Shown here: in pieces, positions 63,680-64,000 of the stretch
Layout: each line of letters starts with the position of its first letter
How positions within the stretch are numbered: the first letter of the stretch is position 1
Assembly (NCBI RefSeq): GCF_018080005.1
Contig: NZ_CP073015.1
Span: 1,946,001-2,010,000, forward strand
DNA length: 64,000 nt
DNA from: Flavobacterium sp. CS20
GTDB lineage: Bacteria; Bacteroidota; Bacteroidia; Flavobacteriales; Flavobacteriaceae
Direction: 5' to 3'
Made by a program: the position numbers and the translations under genes
Notes under the pieces: model-generated
What the model saw: only the letters and a program-made list of their open reading frames with translations
Databases searched by the model: none
Told to the model about the DNA's origin: nothing

Positions 63680-64000
63680 TCAAAAGTTTTGCTTTTCTAA
63701 TAGGTAGGTCAAAATTACTTTTTCAAAGCCTTTATTGATATCAGCATCAACATATTTTATTTGATATTGCCTACACTTTTGCAATAATTCCGACTTAAAA
63801 GATTTGGCTAAACTTTGATAATCTTCTTTAACTTGTTCAGGATACAAGTCGATTTTTCTTTGACTTTCTACATCTACAAATCGCCTTGGAATCTCTGAAA
63901 AATCAAAATCAATTTCTTTATTAAAATCAGTTGTATGAAACAATATAACTTGGTGTTTATTATATTTTAAATGTCTTAATGCCTCAAAAACATTTTTTGA
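63680..64000 (-). CDS. DUF58 family protein, C-terminal part (truncated by window edge)
   Basis: The last 106 codons are open to the right edge with no start in the window. The sequence VILFHTTDFNKEIDFDFSEI and VDVESQRKIDLYPEQVKEDY matches the end of the von Willebrand-like DUF58 domain, whose MoxR-ATPase partner is normally the next gene upstream (beyond the edge). No membrane segment is present in the visible part. Confidence 0.75.
   Translation of the reverse strand, partial: SKNVFEALRHLKYNKHQVILFHTTDFNKEIDFDFSEIPRRFVDVESQRKIDLYPEQVKEDYQSLAKSFKSELLQKCRQYQIKYVDADINKGFEKVILTYLLEKQNF

Overview
The window looks like a chromosomal segment of a low-GC member of the Flavobacteriia (Bacteroidota). 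The evidence is: C-terminal type IX secretion (T9SS) sorting sequence on a large surface protein, the Bacteroidota promoter pattern TTG-N18-20-TAnnTTTG in front of several genes, paired YceI proteins, a YbiT-like ABC-F protein, a C-terminally extended bL21, and short menE and o-succinylbenzoate synthase genes for menaquinone. Genus cannot be fixed from the sequence alone.

Layout. 1-5749 (minus) holds a large, currently broken T9SS-secreted PKD/Ig-like surface protein followed by the start of a beta-propeller-like secreted protein that runs off the left edge. 5879-7479 is a decayed IS66-family element with 13-bp inverted ends and an intact 8-bp target duplication. 7619-16502 carries housekeeping genes (aspS, aroK, two tRNA-Lys, tRNA-Leu, a methyltransferase, ltaE, trhO, an ABC-F ATPase), with tandem repeats grown out of the 3' end of each tRNA-Lys. 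16633-27652 contains a lipoprotein with a cysteine-less thioredoxin-like domain, polA, a toxin-antitoxin scar, menC-CPBP-menE and an M1 peptidase. 27810-34794 has lepA, a YceI / outer-membrane barrel / YceI cluster, and a coupled HAD-EamA-YigZ run. 34808-35263 is a 13-copy 36-bp array, followed by recX and a run of small membrane proteins (two CD225-like, bPH, DUF805, DUF2752). 38032-47527 has pepD, exonuclease III, an OmpA lipoprotein, hemW, a serine hydrolase, HMG-CoA lyase, rplU-rpmA and a hypothetical secreted protein. 47524-54067 (minus) is a complete MacAB/TolC-type efflux operon ending in tsaB. 54283-62822 has rbfA with a LolC/E-like permease, the pyruvate dehydrogenase genes pdhA and E2 (E2 disrupted), truA, an OmpH/Skp chaperone, ligA and a TetR regulator. 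The right end has a 244-bp triple repeat built on tRNA-Asp and the 3' part of a DUF58 gene.

Themes. First, several genes are interrupted by small lesions: an out-of-register AC microsatellite plus an amber codon in the surface protein, a UGA 27 codons before the usual end of aspS, and a scrambled lipoyl-domain region in E2. Because aspS and E2 are normally essential or central, these may be sequencing or assembly errors, real pseudogenization, or (for the microsatellite) phase variation; raw reads would decide. Second, the spaces between genes are unusually rich in tandem repeats (27, 36, 65, 68 and 244 bp units), and at two unrelated tRNA loci the repeat unit contains a piece of the neighbouring tRNA. 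I found no CRISPR array, prophage or complete defence system.
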